Assembly: GCA_024642525.1 (NCBI GenBank)
Contig: JAHEAX010000004.1
Coordinates: 81,689-145,688, forward strand
DNA length: 64,000 nucleotides
DNA from: Erythrobacteraceae bacterium
Lineage (GTDB): Bacteria; Pseudomonadota; Alphaproteobacteria; Sphingomonadales; Sphingomonadaceae
Direction: 5' to 3'
Part shown: positions 21,865 to 30,032 of the stretch, in pieces
Position numbering within the stretch: position 1 is the stretch's first letter
Layout: every line of letters starts with the position of its first letter
Position numbers and translations under genes: made by a program
Notes under the pieces: model-generated
What the model was told of the DNA's origin: nothing
Database searches by the model: none
Seen by the model: the letters and a program-made list of their open reading frames with translations, nothing else

Positions 21865-22031
21865 TCAGCTGTCTTTCCAAGAGAGAAGATGATTTCCCGT
21901 TGAGGGAGAAGATGAACAGGCTTGCTTAAGCAAGGTTTCACAAGCCCGGTTGCGGCCCGGAATAAAGGGGGTGGCCGCATGGTCAGGACCAATATGGGAA
22001 GGGCCCGGAAAATTTCGAGGCCCGATGCGCA
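21865..22031. promoter_or_regulatory. clpA upstream region with a 14-base palindrome
   Basis: This 167-base stretch between clpA and the DUF1192 gene holds a perfect palindrome, CTTGCTTAAGCAAG (21921-21934), about 57 bases before the clpA start. Read toward clpA, CTTGTGAAACC lies just upstream of it and resembles a heat-shock -35, but no matching -10 was found. A regulator site or a hairpin are both possible. Confidence 0.3.
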
Positions 22032-22232
22032 TCACGATGGCTTTCCAAACAAGGCATCTGCGGCGCTTCTATGGGCCGATGCCTTGTCCCTGTGGGCTTT
22101 TACCCTTGTGATTTCGGCTTCCAGCAGGGCGATCCGTTCGTCCAGTTCATGCTGGGAATAGGGCGCAAGGTCTTCTGCAGACAGCTTGCCTGCTGCATCG
22201 CCCCTCGGGCGCGGAAGGTCGATGTCTTCCAT
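22032..22232 (-). CDS. DUF1192 family small protein
   Basis: A 66-residue protein with the family pattern LSAEDLAPYSQHELDERI (about residues 17-34), LLEAEITRV and ending SAADALFGK. It is predicted to be a helical, cytoplasmic protein. The family is widespread in alphaproteobacteria and has no known function. It lies upstream of clpA on the same strand, 167 bases apart, and is divergent from the quinone oxidoreductase. Confidence 0.85.
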   Translation of the reverse strand: MEDIDLPRPRGDAAGKLSAEDLAPYSQHELDERIALLEAEITRVKAHRDKASAHRSAADALFGKPS

Positions 22233-22260
22233 CTGCCTGCATCATCCCAATCCTTGGTGC

Positions 22261-22289
22261 TTGCTGTCAATGGCCCGCATGTCTAATTC
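22261..22289 (+). promoter_or_regulatory. Possible sigma-70 promoter of the quinone oxidoreductase gene
   Basis: TTGCTG at 22261-22266, a 17-base spacer and TAATTC at 22284-22289, 61 bases before the ATG. The spacing is right and the hexamers are moderate matches. Confidence 0.3.
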
Positions 22290-22350
22290 TGTATGGAATT
22301 GGGTGATTTGTCGCCCAACGGCCACAGATTTGGTCCGGTCAGGGGTGCAG

Positions 22351-23364
22351 ATGACGAACAGAACTGAACAGTCGATTCCCGAAACCATGTTGGCGATGGG
22401 TTTCGACCAGCCGGGCGAGCCGGAAGTTTTCCGGCCCGAGACATTGCCCGTGCCGCAGCCCGGCGAAGGCGAGGTGCTGATCCGCGTGGCCTTTGCCGGG
22501 GTCAACCGTCCCGATGTCATCCAGCGCAAGGGCTTCTACCCGCCGCCAGCTGGCGCATCGCCCATTCCCGGCCTCGAAATCGCAGGCGAAATCGTCGCGG
22601 CAGGCAGCGATGTTGCGGCAGATGCCATCGGCACCACGGTCTGCGCGCTGGTGACAGGCGGCGGCTATGCCGAATATTGCCTTGCCAAATTCGGCCACTG
22701 CCTGCCGGTGCCATGGGGCATGTCGCTGGCAGAAGCGGCCGCCTTGCCCGAAACATTGTTCACGGTGTGGCACAATGTGTTTGAACGCGGCTTTGCCAGC
22801 GAGGGTGAAACCATGCTGGTGCATGGCGGCACCAGCGGCATCGGCACCATGGCGATCAAGCTGGGTAAATTGTTCGGTCTGACCGTGATTGTCACTTGCG
22901 GCAGCGAAGGCAAATGCGAAGCGGCCCGTGTCATCGGCGCTGACCATGCAATAAATTACAAGACCAGCGATTTTGTCGAGGAAGTCGGCAAGGTTACCGG
23001 CGGCAAGGGCGTGGAACTGGTGCTGGACATGGTTTCGGGCGATTACGTCGCCCGCAATCTGGCCTGCCTTGCCGAAGATGGTCGCCACGTGACGATTGCT
23101 GTGCTGGGCGGGATGCAGGCTGAAATCAACATGGCGCTGGTGATGACCCGCCGCCTCATCCTGACAGGCTCGACCCTGCGGGCGCGGCCCGATGCTTTCA
23201 AGCAGGCCGTGTGCGAGGAAATAGAGGAAATCGCCTGGCCATGCGTGCTGGATGGCAGCCTGCGGCCCGAGATGGACCAGACCTTTGCGCTGTCCGATGT
23301 TGCACAGGCCCATGCGCGGATGGAGGCGGGCGACCATATCGGGAAAATTGTGCTTAAGGTCTGA
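22351..23364 (+). CDS. NAD(P)H quinone oxidoreductase (zinc-free MDR, PIG3-like)
   Basis: A 337-residue medium-chain dehydrogenase/reductase without the zinc cysteines of alcohol dehydrogenases. The N-terminal GroES-like part shows AFAGVNRPDVIQRKGFYPPP, and the Rossmann motif is VHGGTSGIGTMAIK. Family members reduce quinones or enones with NADPH. The start is ATG 22351, preceded by AGGGG; the open frame further up is not supported. It ends 124 bases before plcP. Confidence 0.88.
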   Translation: MTNRTEQSIPETMLAMGFDQPGEPEVFRPETLPVPQPGEGEVLIRVAFAGVNRPDVIQRKGFYPPPAGASPIPGLEIAGEIVAAGSDVAADAIGTTVCALVTGGGYAEYCLAKFGHCLPVPWGMSLAEAAALPETLFTVWHNVFERGFASEGETMLVHGGTSGIGTMAIKLGKLFGLTVIVTCGSEGKCEAARVIGADHAINYKTSDFVEEVGKVTGGKGVELVLDMVSGDYVARNLACLAEDGRHVTIAVLGGMQAEINMALVMTRRLILTGSTLRARPDAFKQAVCEEIEEIAWPCVLDGSLRPEMDQTFALSDVAQAHARMEAGDHIGKIVLKV

Positions 23365-23400
23365 GCAACAACCCGTTCAGGGCTGACGCAAAACGGAAAT

Positions 23401-23441
23401 GTTGACGCCTAACCGTCACCGAAAAGCGGTTCAGGCGTAAC
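23401..23441 (+). terminator. Bulged hairpin between the quinone oxidoreductase gene and plcP
   Basis: GTT(G)ACGCCT-AACCG pairs with CGGTT(C)AGGCGTAAC, giving about 14 pairs with two single-base bulges and an 11-base loop. It has no T run. It may end the upstream transcript or be a leader structure of plcP, which starts 48 bases further on. Confidence 0.45.
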
Positions 23442-23488
23442 ATTGTGCTGGCAAAGAACCGGGCGAACAGGACGCCTGGAGAAAATTC

Positions 23489-24400
23489 TTGGCCAGAACC
23501 GACCCCATTGCTGCCCTATCCAACTCCGGATATTCCGAACTTGGGACGCTGGCCAATGTCGCCAGCTTTCCAGACCTGAAACCTGCTATTCCCGAACCAT
23601 CGGGCGGTGACAGGCGCAAGTTTCGCACCATCTGGATCAGCGATGTCCACCTTGGCACCAAGGGCTGCAATGCAGAATTACTGATCGATTTTCTCGACCA
23701 TACCGACAGCGAAACCATGTATCTGGTGGGCGATATCATCGACGGCTGGCGCCTGAAGAAGAAAGTTTACTGGCCCGCTGAACATAATGACATCGTCTGG
23801 CGTATCCTGAAACGGGCAAAACGCGGGACGCGAATTGTCTATATCCCCGGCAATCATGACGAGATGGTCCGGCCTTTTTCCGGCATGAATTTCGGCGGCG
23901 TCGAAATCCGCAGGGCAGCCTTCCATGATACGGCTGACGGGCGGCGCCTGCTGGTGCTGCACGGCGATGAATTTGATGCGATCATGCTCGCGCACAGGTG
24001 GCTGGCGGTTATCGGTGACGCGCTTTACCACTTGGTCATGGGCCTCAACCGGTGGGTCAATCTGGCCCGGCGCGGGCTTGGCCTGCCATATTGGTCCCTT
24101 TCGAAAATGGCCAAGCACAAGGTCAAGAATGCCGCCCAGTTCATCTCGCAATATGAAGAAGTGGTCGCGCGCGCCGCGGCAGAACGCAATGTGGACGGAG
24201 TGGTTTGCGGCCACATACACACCGCCGAAATCCGCAATTTCGACGGCATCGAATATTACAATGATGGTGACTGGGTAGAAGGCTGCAACGCATTGGTCGA
24301 ACATTTCGACGGGCGGATGGAATTGCTCCACTGGCCAGAAGAAATGGCAAGGCGCGATGCTGAAGCTGCCGGGCCGGGTGCCCAGCGGGTCGCCGCATGA
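23489..24400 (+). CDS. plcP: Metallophosphoesterase, probable phospholipase C PlcP
   Basis: A 303-residue calcineurin-like phosphoesterase. All metal ligands are present: ISDVHLG (Asp52, His54), VGDIIDGW (Asp82), PGNHDE (Asn122, His123), LHGDEFD (His158) and GHIHTAE (His242, His244). Automatic annotation usually calls this family LpxH-like. Its length and its tight link to a GT4 glycosyltransferase match PlcP of Sinorhizobium meliloti and marine alphaproteobacteria, which degrades phospholipids to diacylglycerol under phosphate starvation. It starts with TTG, with GGAGAAAATTC before it. It overlaps the next gene by ATGA. The lipid role is an inference. Confidence 0.68.
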   Translation: MARTDPIAALSNSGYSELGTLANVASFPDLKPAIPEPSGGDRRKFRTIWISDVHLGTKGCNAELLIDFLDHTDSETMYLVGDIIDGWRLKKKVYWPAEHNDIVWRILKRAKRGTRIVYIPGNHDEMVRPFSGMNFGGVEIRRAAFHDTADGRRLLVLHGDEFDAIMLAHRWLAVIGDALYHLVMGLNRWVNLARRGLGLPYWSLSKMAKHKVKNAAQFISQYEEVVARAAAERNVDGVVCGHIHTAEIRNFDGIEYYNDGDWVEGCNALVEHFDGRMELLHWPEEMARRDAEAAGPGAQRVAA

Positions 24401-25500
24401 ACAGCATGACCGGCTTCCCCGTAGATGGCATCGATGGCCAGCGCCACGCAGGCGCTGCTCCGGCACCCTATCCTGAACATATCGCCATCGTCACCGATGC
24501 GTGGCTGCCGCAGATGAACGGCGTAGTGCGCACATTGGTGAAGACACGGCAGATATTGGAGGAATGGGGGCACGAGGTGACGGTCATCTCGCCAGACCAG
24601 TTCCTGTCCGTGCCATGCCCGACCTATCCCGAAATCCGGCTGGCGATCACGCCGCCTGCGGCCATTTCACGAAAGCTGGAACGGCTGCTTCCCGATGCGG
24701 TTCATATCGCCACAGAAGGCCCGCTGGGGTTGGCGGCGCGGCGGCATTGTCTGGCAAGTGGAGTGCCTTTCACCACTGCCTATCACACCCAGTTTCCCGA
24801 ATATGTGGCGCGGCGCACAGGCCTGCCGGCGCGTTGGTTCTGGCGCTATATCAGCTGGTTTCACAAGCCCGCAGAACGGATCATGGTGGCAACCGCCAGC
24901 ATCCGGTCACTGCTGCGCCAACAGGGTCTCGAAAGATTGCACCATTGGGGCCGCGGGGTTGATCTTGCCTGCTTTTCGCCCGACGCCCCGCCTCCGCAGG
25001 AATTTGCCGACCTGCCGCGCCCGATCCAGCTTTTTGTTGGCCGTGTGGCAGTCGAAAAAAACCTCGAGGCGTTTCTCGGCGGGAAATATCCCGGCACACG
25101 TGTGGTGGTGGGTGACGGGCCTGCACGCGCCGTACTCGAACGCGCCTATCCCGATGCGCTGTTCCTGGGAAAACGCACCGGCCGCGAACTGGCCGGATGC
25201 TATGCCGGGGCGGATGTATTTGTGTTTCCCAGCCGGACAGACACTTTCGGCCTCGTGATGATAGAAGCGCTGGCTTGCGGCACGCCGGTGGCCGCATTCC
25301 CCGTGGCAGGGCCGATCGACATTGTGACAGATAATGTCGGCGCGCTGTCTGATGATCTGGACCGCGCAATTGCAGCAGCCCTCTACAGCGCCCGTGCCCG
25401 TTGCGCTGAATATGGCGCGCAATTCAGCTGGGAACTGGCAACCCGCCAATTTGCCTGCGGGCTGGTGACAGTGGCCGAAGACCAATTCGCCCATTCGTGA
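24397..25500 (+). CDS. GT4-family glycosyltransferase, probable glycolipid synthase (Agt-like)
   Basis: A 367-residue GT-B enzyme. The N-terminal acceptor domain shows DAWLPQMNGVVRTL (about residues 34-47) and AYHTQFPEYVARR. The C-terminal donor domain has LFVGRVAVEKN and the E-x7-E region SRTDTFGLVMIEALACGTPV. In marine alphaproteobacteria a related gene beside plcP makes glycosyl-diacylglycerols from the diacylglycerol that PlcP releases. The ATGA overlap with plcP argues for the same coupled pathway here. Sugar donor and product are not readable from sequence. Confidence 0.75.
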   Translation: MNSMTGFPVDGIDGQRHAGAAPAPYPEHIAIVTDAWLPQMNGVVRTLVKTRQILEEWGHEVTVISPDQFLSVPCPTYPEIRLAITPPAAISRKLERLLPDAVHIATEGPLGLAARRHCLASGVPFTTAYHTQFPEYVARRTGLPARWFWRYISWFHKPAERIMVATASIRSLLRQQGLERLHHWGRGVDLACFSPDAPPPQEFADLPRPIQLFVGRVAVEKNLEAFLGGKYPGTRVVVGDGPARAVLERAYPDALFLGKRTGRELAGCYAGADVFVFPSRTDTFGLVMIEALACGTPVAAFPVAGPIDIVTDNVGALSDDLDRAIAAALYSARARCAEYGAQFSWELATRQFACGLVTVAEDQFAHS

Positions 25501-25599
25501 ATACTTGACCCTGAATGCGCGGTAAGTGCCGCACGGATTGGCGGGTGCGCCCAATTCTCTTGCCCAAAGGCGGGCGATGCCCTAAATCATACCCGCAAC

Positions 25600-25632
25600 G
25601 GCCGCTCCGCAAGGGGCGGCCCTTATATTTTG
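25600..25632 (+). terminator. Terminator after the plcP-glycosyltransferase operon
   Basis: A 9-bp stem (GGCCGCTCC with GGGGCGGCC, one wobble pair) closed by GCAA, followed by CTTATATTTT. It lies about 100 bases past the glycosyltransferase stop and before trcR. Confidence 0.7.
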
Positions 25633-25670
25633 CGCCTTCTTTTTGGGGCCCGAAAGGGCGGAGATCCACA

Positions 25671-26414
25671 ATGTCACAACCCACCCCGCTTATGCCGCAC
25701 GCCACTGCCACCTGGTTGGTGGACAACACCGCGCTTGCGTTCGAGCAGATTGCAGAATTCTGCGGCATCCACATCCTGGAAGTGCAGGCGATGGCTGATG
25801 ATCTGGCCAGCAGCAAATACACCGGCCGCGATCCTGTCCACGCGGGCGAACTGACGCTGGCTGAAATCGAGAAGGGCCAGAACGATCCTTCCTACAGCCT
25901 GAAGATGCAGAAAGCGCCTGTGGCTGTCAGCCGCACCAAGGGGCCACGCTACACGCCTGTGTCGAAGCGCCAGGACAAGCCCGATGGCATCGCATGGATC
26001 TTGCGCAACCACCCCGAAGTTTCGGATGCGCAGATTTCCAAGCTGATCGGCACCACGCGCAACACCATCTCTGCGATTCGCGAAAGGTCGCACTGGAACA
26101 TCCAGAACATTCAGGCGAAAGACCCTGTGACGCTGGGCCTGTGTTCGCAGCGCGAACTGGACGCAGTGGTCGCCAAGGCCGCGAAGAACATCACGCCAGT
26201 TGAAGGCGAAGAAGTGGCCGCGCCTGCACCAAGCGGCGCCACCGACCGTGAAAAGCTGATCGAGGAACTGCGCGCTGAACGCACTGCCAATGCCAAGGCC
26301 GCATCAGAAGCAGCGCAGGAAGCCGAAGCTGCTGCATGGCTGGAAGCCAAGCGCGCTGCAGAAGCAGGCGAAACGCCTGAAACAGCCCCTGATGCCGGAA
26401 CCGACCCAGCCTAA
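25671..26414 (+). CDS. trcR: DUF1013 protein, cell-cycle transcription regulator TrcR
   Basis: A 247-residue protein of the alphaproteobacterial DUF1013 family. Hallmarks are ATATWLVDNTALAFEQIA near the N-terminus and the helix-turn-helix-like DAQISKLIGTTRNTISAIRE (about residues 118-137), followed by HWNIQNIQAKDPVTLGL. In Caulobacter the family member TrcR travels with RNA polymerase and affects cell-cycle gene expression. The last 50 residues are Ala/Glu-rich and probably disordered. The start is ATG 25671 with GGAG upstream; the longer frame crosses the preceding terminator. Confidence 0.88.
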   Translation: MSQPTPLMPHATATWLVDNTALAFEQIAEFCGIHILEVQAMADDLASSKYTGRDPVHAGELTLAEIEKGQNDPSYSLKMQKAPVAVSRTKGPRYTPVSKRQDKPDGIAWILRNHPEVSDAQISKLIGTTRNTISAIRERSHWNIQNIQAKDPVTLGLCSQRELDAVVAKAAKNITPVEGEEVAAPAPSGATDREKLIEELRAERTANAKAASEAAQEAEAAAWLEAKRAAEAGETPETAPDAGTDPA

Positions 26415-26435
26415 GTATCGGTTTCGCCTACAACA

Positions 26436-26461
26436 CTTCCCCGGATCAAATTCCGGGGAAG
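26436..26461 (+). terminator. Hairpin after trcR
   Basis: A perfect 10-bp stem, CTTCCCCGGA with TCCGGGGAAG, and a 6-base loop, 21 bases past the trcR stop. No T run follows, so termination strength is uncertain. Confidence 0.5.
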
Positions 26462-26509
26462 CGTTGCAAATCGCTTGCCTGCAAGGGCGCGCTACTCCAT
26501 TAAACTGAC

Positions 26510-28192
26510 ATGGATGTAAGTAACGCGCCCGATTATCCTGCGGGATATCAGCACCCCTGCGCATGGGACATGGTGATCGAAAGTCGATCCCTGCCCGATA
26601 TGTTTGCCCGCACCATGGCCGCCGCGCCCAATGCGCCGCTGGCCGAATTTCTGGGCCGCACCTACAGCTATTCAGCGCTCTATGAAGAAGCGCGCCGCTT
26701 TGCCGCGGGCCTTCAGCAAATGGGCATCGCCAAGGGCGACCGGGTCGGCCTGTTCCTGCCCAATGTGCCAATCTACCTTTCCGCCTATTACGGGGCGATG
26801 ATGGCCGGTGCGATCGTGGTCAATTTTTCCCCGCTCTACAGTGCGGACGAACTGACGCATCAGGTCGAGGATTCCGGCACAAAGCTGCTGGTTACAATCA
26901 ACGTTGCCTCCCTGCTGCCAACTGCGCTCAAGGTGCTCGACGGGTCATCGCTCCAGCAGCTCGTGGTCGGGCGGCTGGGCGATATGCTGCCCCTGGCCAA
27001 GCGCATTGCGCTGCGTGTTCTTGGCCGCAAGCAGCTGGCAGCAATGCCAAACCGCAGCGATGTTGTTGCATGGTCAAAATGCCTCGGCGCGGGTGAGCCA
27101 GCGCCGGTCGACATCGATCCTCAAAAGGACCTGGCCCTGCTGCAATATACAGGCGGCACCACGGGTGTGCCCAAGGGCGCGATGCTGACCCATGCCAATC
27201 TGTCGGCCAACGCCCAGCAGGTTGATGCGATCGATCCGTTTGACCGGAACGAGCCCGATGTCATTCTGGGCGTGCTTCCGATGTTCCACGTGTTTGCCAA
27301 TACCTGCGTGCTCAACCGCACCGTGGCCAAGGGTGGCTGCATTGCCATGCTGCCGCGTTTCGATGCAGGCCAGGCGCTGAAAACCATCGCCCGCGTGCGC
27401 CCAAACGCATTTCCTGGTGTGCCGACAATGTTCCAGGCCCTGCTTGACCATCCCGACATTGCAAAAACGGATTTTTCATCGCTGCGCATCTGTATTTCGG
27501 GCGGCGCACCGCTGCCTGCCCCTGTGCGCGACAAATTTGAAGCGGCATCGGGCGCTCGGCTGGTTGAAGGGTATGGCCTGACGGAAAGTTCGGGCGTGGT
27601 TTCGGTCAACCCTTATGAAGCGAGGCGCAAACCCGGCACCATCGGGCAGGTGCTGCCGCAAACACGCATCCGCCTGCGCGACAAGGAAGATGTGAATCAG
27701 CCTGCGCCCGAAGGCGAACCGGGCGAACTGGTCGTACGCGGCCCGCAGATCATGCAGGGCTATTGGAACAGGCCTGACGATGTGAAAACCGCATTCGTCA
27801 TGGTGGAAGGTGAAGCGTGGCTGCGCACAGGCGATATCGCCACGCAGGATGCAGACGGTTTCATCGCTATCGTCGATCGCAGCAAAGACATGATTGCAGT
27901 TGGCGGCTTCAAGGTCTTCCCCAGCCAGGTCGAGGCGGTGCTGGTCGAAAACCCGGCAGTGAAGGAAGCGCTGGTGATCGGCGTTGCCGACAAATATCTC
28001 GGCGAAGTTCCCGAAGCCTATGTCACGCTGAACGAAGGGGCCGAATTGTCGGGCGACAGTATCGCCAAATGGCTCAATGCGCGGGTCGGCAAGCATGAAC
28101 GGGTAAAAGCGGTGATCCTGCGCGACCAATTGCCCAAGACAATGATCGGCAAGCTCGACCGCAAGGCCTTGCGCGCCGAAGTGGGCCGCTGA
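26510..28192 (+). CDS. fadD: Long-chain fatty acid-CoA ligase
   Basis: A 560-residue acyl-adenylate-forming enzyme that activates fatty acids to acyl-CoA with ATP. The AMP-binding loop YTGGTTGVPKGAML is at about residues 212-225, with GYGLTESSGV and the hinge TGDIATQDADGFIAIVDRSK. The C-terminal catalytic lysine lies in LPKTMIGKLDRK. Length and motifs fit FadD. It stands alone between the trcR hairpin and a convergent bactofilin gene. The acyl-CoA dehydrogenase at 3.4-5.2 kb could act downstream of it, but they are not linked. Confidence 0.9.
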   Translation: MDVSNAPDYPAGYQHPCAWDMVIESRSLPDMFARTMAAAPNAPLAEFLGRTYSYSALYEEARRFAAGLQQMGIAKGDRVGLFLPNVPIYLSAYYGAMMAGAIVVNFSPLYSADELTHQVEDSGTKLLVTINVASLLPTALKVLDGSSLQQLVVGRLGDMLPLAKRIALRVLGRKQLAAMPNRSDVVAWSKCLGAGEPAPVDIDPQKDLALLQYTGGTTGVPKGAMLTHANLSANAQQVDAIDPFDRNEPDVILGVLPMFHVFANTCVLNRTVAKGGCIAMLPRFDAGQALKTIARVRPNAFPGVPTMFQALLDHPDIAKTDFSSLRICISGGAPLPAPVRDKFEAASGARLVEGYGLTESSGVVSVNPYEARRKPGTIGQVLPQTRIRLRDKEDVNQPAPEGEPGELVVRGPQIMQGYWNRPDDVKTAFVMVEGEAWLRTGDIATQDADGFIAIVDRSKDMIAVGGFKVFPSQVEAVLVENPAVKEALVIGVADKYLGEVPEAYVTLNEGAELSGDSIAKWLNARVGKHERVKAVILRDQLPKTMIGKLDRKALRAEVGR

Positions 28193-28212
28193 AGCCGGTC
28201 TTACGGGCATTG

Positions 28213-28233
28213 GTCCGGGCAAGTTGCCCGGAC
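28213..28233. terminator. Shared hairpin between convergent fadD and bactofilin genes
   Basis: An inverted repeat GTCCGGGC-AAGTT-GCCCGGAC, 8 bp with a 5-base loop, centred in the 45-base gap between two convergent genes. It has no T run and is probably a two-way transcription end. Confidence 0.5.
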
Positions 28234-28237
28234 AGTG

Positions 28238-28696
28238 TCAGCTTGCGAGGGTAAGCTTGGGTTCGTCGCCGCCCGTTTTGGGGTCGGCAGATGCGGCACT
28301 GTCGCTCTTGCGTTGTGCCGGAACACGGTGGGCAAAGCGGCCTTCCACTTCTGCACCCTGTTCGATCGTCAGCGCGTCATAATGGACATCGCCTTCGATG
28401 CGCGCGCTTTTCAACACGACCAGTTCACGCGCCGAAATCGAACCGACGACTGTGCCGGAAAGACGTGCGCTTTCAGCCTCGATTGCACCATGCACGACGC
28501 TGCCTTCGCCCTGCACCAGCGATGCACAGCTGATATCGCCTTCGATGCGGCCATCGACATGCAGTTCGGTGCTGGCTGAAATGTCACCCTTGATGGTGAC
28601 ATCGGAACCGATAACCGAGAACGTGGAATTTCCGTTGGCCATGGGCTTACTCGCTATGTTGGCGCGTGGCGCCTGATCGGGCTTCTTTGAGAACAT
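28238..28696 (-). CDS. Bactofilin cytoskeletal protein
   Basis: A 152-residue polymer-forming protein. The start is ATG 28696 with GGAG ten bases upstream; the MFSKKPDQ start is typical of bactofilins. A flexible N-terminus leads into the beta-helix core from about residue 27 (STFSVIGSDVTIKGDISAS), with repeated HVDGRIEGD, HGAIEAESA and VVGSISARE units. Bactofilins form membrane-linked filaments that position wall enzymes. The first 50 bases overlap the end of the upstream M23 peptidase gene, a conserved pairing in which the bactofilin scaffolds the peptidase. Confidence 0.9.
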   Translation of the reverse strand: MFSKKPDQAPRANIASKPMANGNSTFSVIGSDVTIKGDISASTELHVDGRIEGDISCASLVQGEGSVVHGAIEAESARLSGTVVGSISARELVVLKSARIEGDVHYDALTIEQGAEVEGRFAHRVPAQRKSDSAASADPKTGGDEPKLTLAS

Positions 28697-29873
28697 CGGG
28701 AGCAATCTCCAGGAAGGGGCGCGGATTGACCGCGCGATCGTAGATGCGCACCTCGAAATGAAGGTGCGGGCCGGTAGAACGGCCAGTGCTGCCGATGGCA
28801 CCGATGATATCACCGGCGTCGACCTTCTGGCCAACCTTTGCAGCAAATTTCGACATATGGGCATAGCGGGTCATGAGACCATTGCCGTGGCTTACTTCAA
28901 CGACATTGCCGTAACCCGATTTCCGGCCGACAAAGCTGATCTTGCCATCGGCTGCTGCATGGATGGGCGCGCCGATCGGGCCACGGAAATCGAGGCCCTT
29001 GTGCATCGCGCCGCTGCCATTGAACGGGTCACGACGATAGCCGAAGCCGGAGGAGATATTGGCGATGCTGGCAGGCATTACCTGCGGCACGCCGTCCAGC
29101 CCGCGTTCCAGCGCCGCCATACGGGCAAGGCTGAGGCCGAGACGTTCGAAGCGGGGGTCAATCTTGCCATTGGCGCCAGTGGCCAGCGTTTCGAGCGGAC
29201 CACCCATCGCCGACCGGTCGGCGCCCCGCAGCATTGCATTGGGGTCGAGACCCAGCTTGCGGATTGCAACAGCGGCGCGCTCGGAACGGCGGTCTGCAAA
29301 ACGGGTAAGGCGTTCGACAAAGACAATCTGGCGCGCCTCGATGCGTGCGAGTGCGGCGGCTTCCGGAATGAGCGCGCTGACCTTGGCGATTGTCTGGTCG
29401 GTTTCGTCAGTCGAATCGCTGACGGTTTCTTCAGCCTTCACATCGTCGGGCAGAGCCGACACCATGTCTTCAATGAATGTCTGGCGCTTCACCAGGTCCT
29501 TCGCGACGCTGTCGATTTCGCCGCTATATTCGGCAACGCGTTCTTCTGCGGTGGCGACTTTCGCCTCGCGCATCAGCAAAGAACTGCGATCTGCCTGGGC
29601 GCGATACTGGCTCCAGCCCATGGCTGCCATGGATATGGCCCATGCGAGCAGGATGCCAACGGCAAGCCCGGCTGCAGTCATCTGCAGTTTCGATGAAATC
29701 TTTATAAAGCGAACCTGGCCTTGGGACCGCATGAAGAACTCGCGATCCGGAAACCATGCCCGCAGGCGGGTCAGAATCCCGCTGGCGGTGTTATTATTAA
29801 TCAAAGCGACCCCACGTCCCGGCCAATTATCGAGCGACCGGCTATCATGTGAATCCCGAACGGGCGAATCCAT
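28647..29873 (-). CDS. Bactofilin-associated M23 peptidoglycan endopeptidase (LmdC-like)
   Basis: A 408-residue protein. The start is ATG 29871-29873 with GGAGGGG upstream; the frame is open 39 codons further but without such a site. An N-terminal cytoplasmic part of about 60 residues precedes one membrane helix (AAGLAVGILLAWAISMAAMG). A coiled-coil periplasmic region follows, then a C-terminal M23 domain. The zinc ligands are intact in MHKGLDF and GPHLHFEV, with FGYRRDPFNGSGAMH before them. M23 enzymes next to bactofilins control curvature, stalks or local wall growth in several bacteria. It is upstream of and overlapping the bactofilin gene. Confidence 0.88.
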   Translation of the reverse strand: MDSPVRDSHDSRSLDNWPGRGVALINNNTASGILTRLRAWFPDREFFMRSQGQVRFIKISSKLQMTAAGLAVGILLAWAISMAAMGWSQYRAQADRSSLLMREAKVATAEERVAEYSGEIDSVAKDLVKRQTFIEDMVSALPDDVKAEETVSDSTDETDQTIAKVSALIPEAAALARIEARQIVFVERLTRFADRRSERAAVAIRKLGLDPNAMLRGADRSAMGGPLETLATGANGKIDPRFERLGLSLARMAALERGLDGVPQVMPASIANISSGFGYRRDPFNGSGAMHKGLDFRGPIGAPIHAAADGKISFVGRKSGYGNVVEVSHGNGLMTRYAHMSKFAAKVGQKVDAGDIIGAIGSTGRSTGPHLHFEVRIYDRAVNPRPFLEIAPDVLKEARSGATRQHSE

Positions 29874-30032
29874 CACCCCTCCAAACGGTTCAATTGGGGG
29901 ACTCGTGCGATGAAACGTTTCATCGGTTCGAAATTTTTTGAAAATAGCGGGAACAATTGATGCAGAAGAAGGTTTCTGCCCGCTAACCATTCCTTGCCTG
30001 ACAGATGCCGTGGTGCTTGCTAGTCAGACAAA

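Noticed and set aside
23365..23488. Pho box upstream of plcP
   Set aside because: TGACGC-like and CCGTCACC pieces are present, but no pair of direct repeats with the right spacing.
23489..24400. UDP-2,3-diacylglucosamine pyrophosphatase (LpxH) for the metallophosphoesterase
   Set aside because: The fold is shared, but the overlapping glycosyltransferase and the length fit PlcP better. Kept only as an alternative.
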